DNA of 64,000 bases from Brachypodium distachyon (lineage: Eukaryota; Streptophyta; Magnoliopsida; Poales; Poaceae). The stretch covers positions 24,976,501-25,040,500 of the forward strand of contig NC_016132.3 in NCBI RefSeq assembly GCF_000005505.3, given 5' to 3'. Position numbers and translations under genes: made by a program. The notes beneath the pieces are model-generated. The model had not been told where the DNA came from. It saw nothing but the letters and a program-made list of their open reading frames with translations, and searched no databases. Below are positions 62,520 to 64,000 of this stretch, piece by piece. The first letter of the stretch is position 1. Each line of letters begins with the position of its first letter.

Positions 62520-64000
62520 CGGAGCGATCCGGCAACGGGTTTTTGTTTTCGAGGCTCCAGCAGCCCCCTGCTCACAACCAAGTATGGAAAGACACTTCCG
62601 TGCACCCAAAGCAGGAGACAGAAGAAGGGGGAACATGCAAATAAACGAGGCAACTTTGAAATCCAGGAAAGAAACACTTATCTTTATTCACAATAACTAG
62701 TGGTTTACACACGGGGGCTGCCCGGCTACACTAGTTTGAGAGGTATGCACCGGCGGCATCACCTGAGGGTCAGGCTCCGCCGCTTCACGGGTAGAACTTG
62801 CGCAAGTGCTCAATATTCCAACTATTTTGCATCGGCAAGCCATCTTCGGTTTCCAGCCGGACAGCCCCCGGTCTGGTCACCTGCACTACCAGGAAGGGGC
62901 TCTCCCATTTCGGAGTCAACTTGTTCCCGGCCTTCGTACCTTGTATCCAGCGCAGGACAAGGTCTTCGTTCTCGAGCCCCCGGGGACGGACTCGCTTGTC
63001 GTGGTAACGACGGAGTGCCTGGTTGTAGCGCGCGGCTCGCACAGCAGCCCGGCATCGAAGCTCTTTGATGAAGTTTAGATCGTCCACCCTTTGCTCGTGT
63101 TGGCTGGTGTTGCCGTACGCGCGTACTCGGGGAGGTCCGTGCTTGAGCTCGAGGGGCAGCACCACTTCTGCCCTATAGACAAGGGCGAAAGGAGTTTCGC
63201 CCGTTGCCCGACTAGGTGTGATCCTGATTGACCACATCACGGGCCGGAGTTCTTCAACCCAGTGTTTCCCGTGGCCTTTGAGCTTGTCAAAGGTTCTCAT
63301 CTTGAGCCCCCGCAGCACTTCTGCGTTGGTTCACTCCACCTGCCCCTTACTCCTCGGATGAGCAATGGACGCGAAGTGCAATTTGGTGCCCATGCCTTCG
63401 CAGTAGGCCTGGAACACCGCGCTCGTGAATTGCGTGACATTGCCGGTGATGATGCCGTTAGGCACACCAAACCGGCACACAATGCTCTTGAAAAACTTTA
63501 CGGCCGCTTGGGCGGTCACCTTCCGCACGGGTTCCACTTCCACCCACTTGGAGAATTTGTCGATGGCCATGAACAAATACTCGTAACCGCCAACTGCTCT
63601 CGGTAGCTTGCCGACAATGTCCAGCCCTCAGACCGCGAACGGCCACGAGGAGGGGATGACATGCAGGGCCTGCGCTGGCTGGTCGCTCTTCTTTGAGTGG
63701 AACTGTCACGCTCCGCATGTCTTCACCAGCAGCTCCGCGTCGGCCAGGGCCCGTGGGCCAGTAAAAACCATGCTGAAACGCCTTGCCTGCCAGCGCCCGG
63801 GAGGCCACATGGTGGGAGCACGTGCCTCGATGTACCTCTTCCAACAGTGCGCGTCCTTCGTCTTGCGGCACGCAGATGAGGTTGACCCCATTTGCACGCC
63901 TGCGGTAGAGGTTCCCGTCCACCACGGCGTACATCTTGGCTTGCCAGGCCACTCGCTCTGCGGCGACGTCGTCTTCCGGGAGAACCCCCTCCTTCAGGTA
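62520..64000 (-). pseudogene. TatD-right: Tat integrase in inverted orientation, cut by window end
   Basis: After the spacer homologous to TatB 15190-15435, integrase runs on the minus strand from beyond 64000 down to the ending HLRKFYP at 62785. Pieces: MYAVVDGNLYRRRANGVNLI and GTCSHHVASRALAGKAFQHG (63952-63770), MAIDKFSKWVEVEPVRKVTA, then IITGNVTQFTSAVFQAY, where the catalytic Asp is Gly, GQVE followed by a stop, and TNAEVLRGLKMRTFDKLKGH to the end. Several stops and frameshifts. No antisense gene or 3' LTR lies between it and the palindrome. Confidence 0.82.

Overview
This window is nuclear DNA from a grass, probably a cool-season (Pooideae-like) species. The evidence is intron-containing host genes with GC-rich first exons, many Stowaway (CTCCCTCCGTCC, TA duplications) and Tourist-like (TTA duplications) MITEs, grass-type Helitron ends, and deeply nested Ty3/gypsy and copia LTR retrotransposons. 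There are no prokaryotic features. Only two host genes can be supported, both on the minus strand: a seven-exon PALE CRESS (PAC) gene for a chloroplast protein (3344-8770), and a single-exon gene of the plant family labelled 'ribosomal protein L34e superfamily' (37837-38571).

Layout. 1-700: end of an LTR element. 701-3343: intergenic DNA with a Helitron remnant, a tandem duplication and a MITE. 3344-8770: PAC, whose 2.4 kb intron 2 holds three MITEs. 8952-12211: three Helitron-like elements end to end, the last carrying a broken NPH3-domain gene fragment. 12718-33450: one 20.7 kb insertion with a TAAAG target duplication. It is a minus-strand Tat/Retand-type Ty3/gypsy element (TatA) that has received a damaged copy of the same family (TatB) and two solo LTRs, each with its own verified 5-bp duplication. 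33451-37836: host intergenic DNA with MITEs. 38790-41790: remains of a gypsy-type transposon gene split by a 5'-truncated LINE. 41796-44180: the 3' part of a Sirevirus-like copia element. 44181-59029: a Tekay-like chromovirus (Tek1) whose RNase H/integrase interval was invaded by another Tat copy (TatC, to 57329). 59030-61354: further LTR-like repeats. 61355-64000: a 5' LTR of the Tat family fused through a palindrome to a Tat pol region in the opposite orientation (TatD).

How the parts relate. All Tat copies share LTR ends TGTCG...CGACA (some decayed), a PBS beginning TGGCG, a second RNase H in pol, and, in TatA and TatC, a long additional gene lying antisense to pol between integrase and the 3' LTR. 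That gene has its own TATA box about 105-110 bp before its ATG, an N-terminal domain like the 'putative gypsy-type transposon' family, and a coiled-coil C-terminus. At least two GT-AG introns are shared by TatA and TatC, one of identical length (81 nt). This spliced antisense gene is the most interesting recurring system here, although extra ORFs in Tat-lineage elements are already known in general. No retroelement in the window is intact. Every copy carries stops, frameshifts or large deletions, and several have lost catalytic residues.
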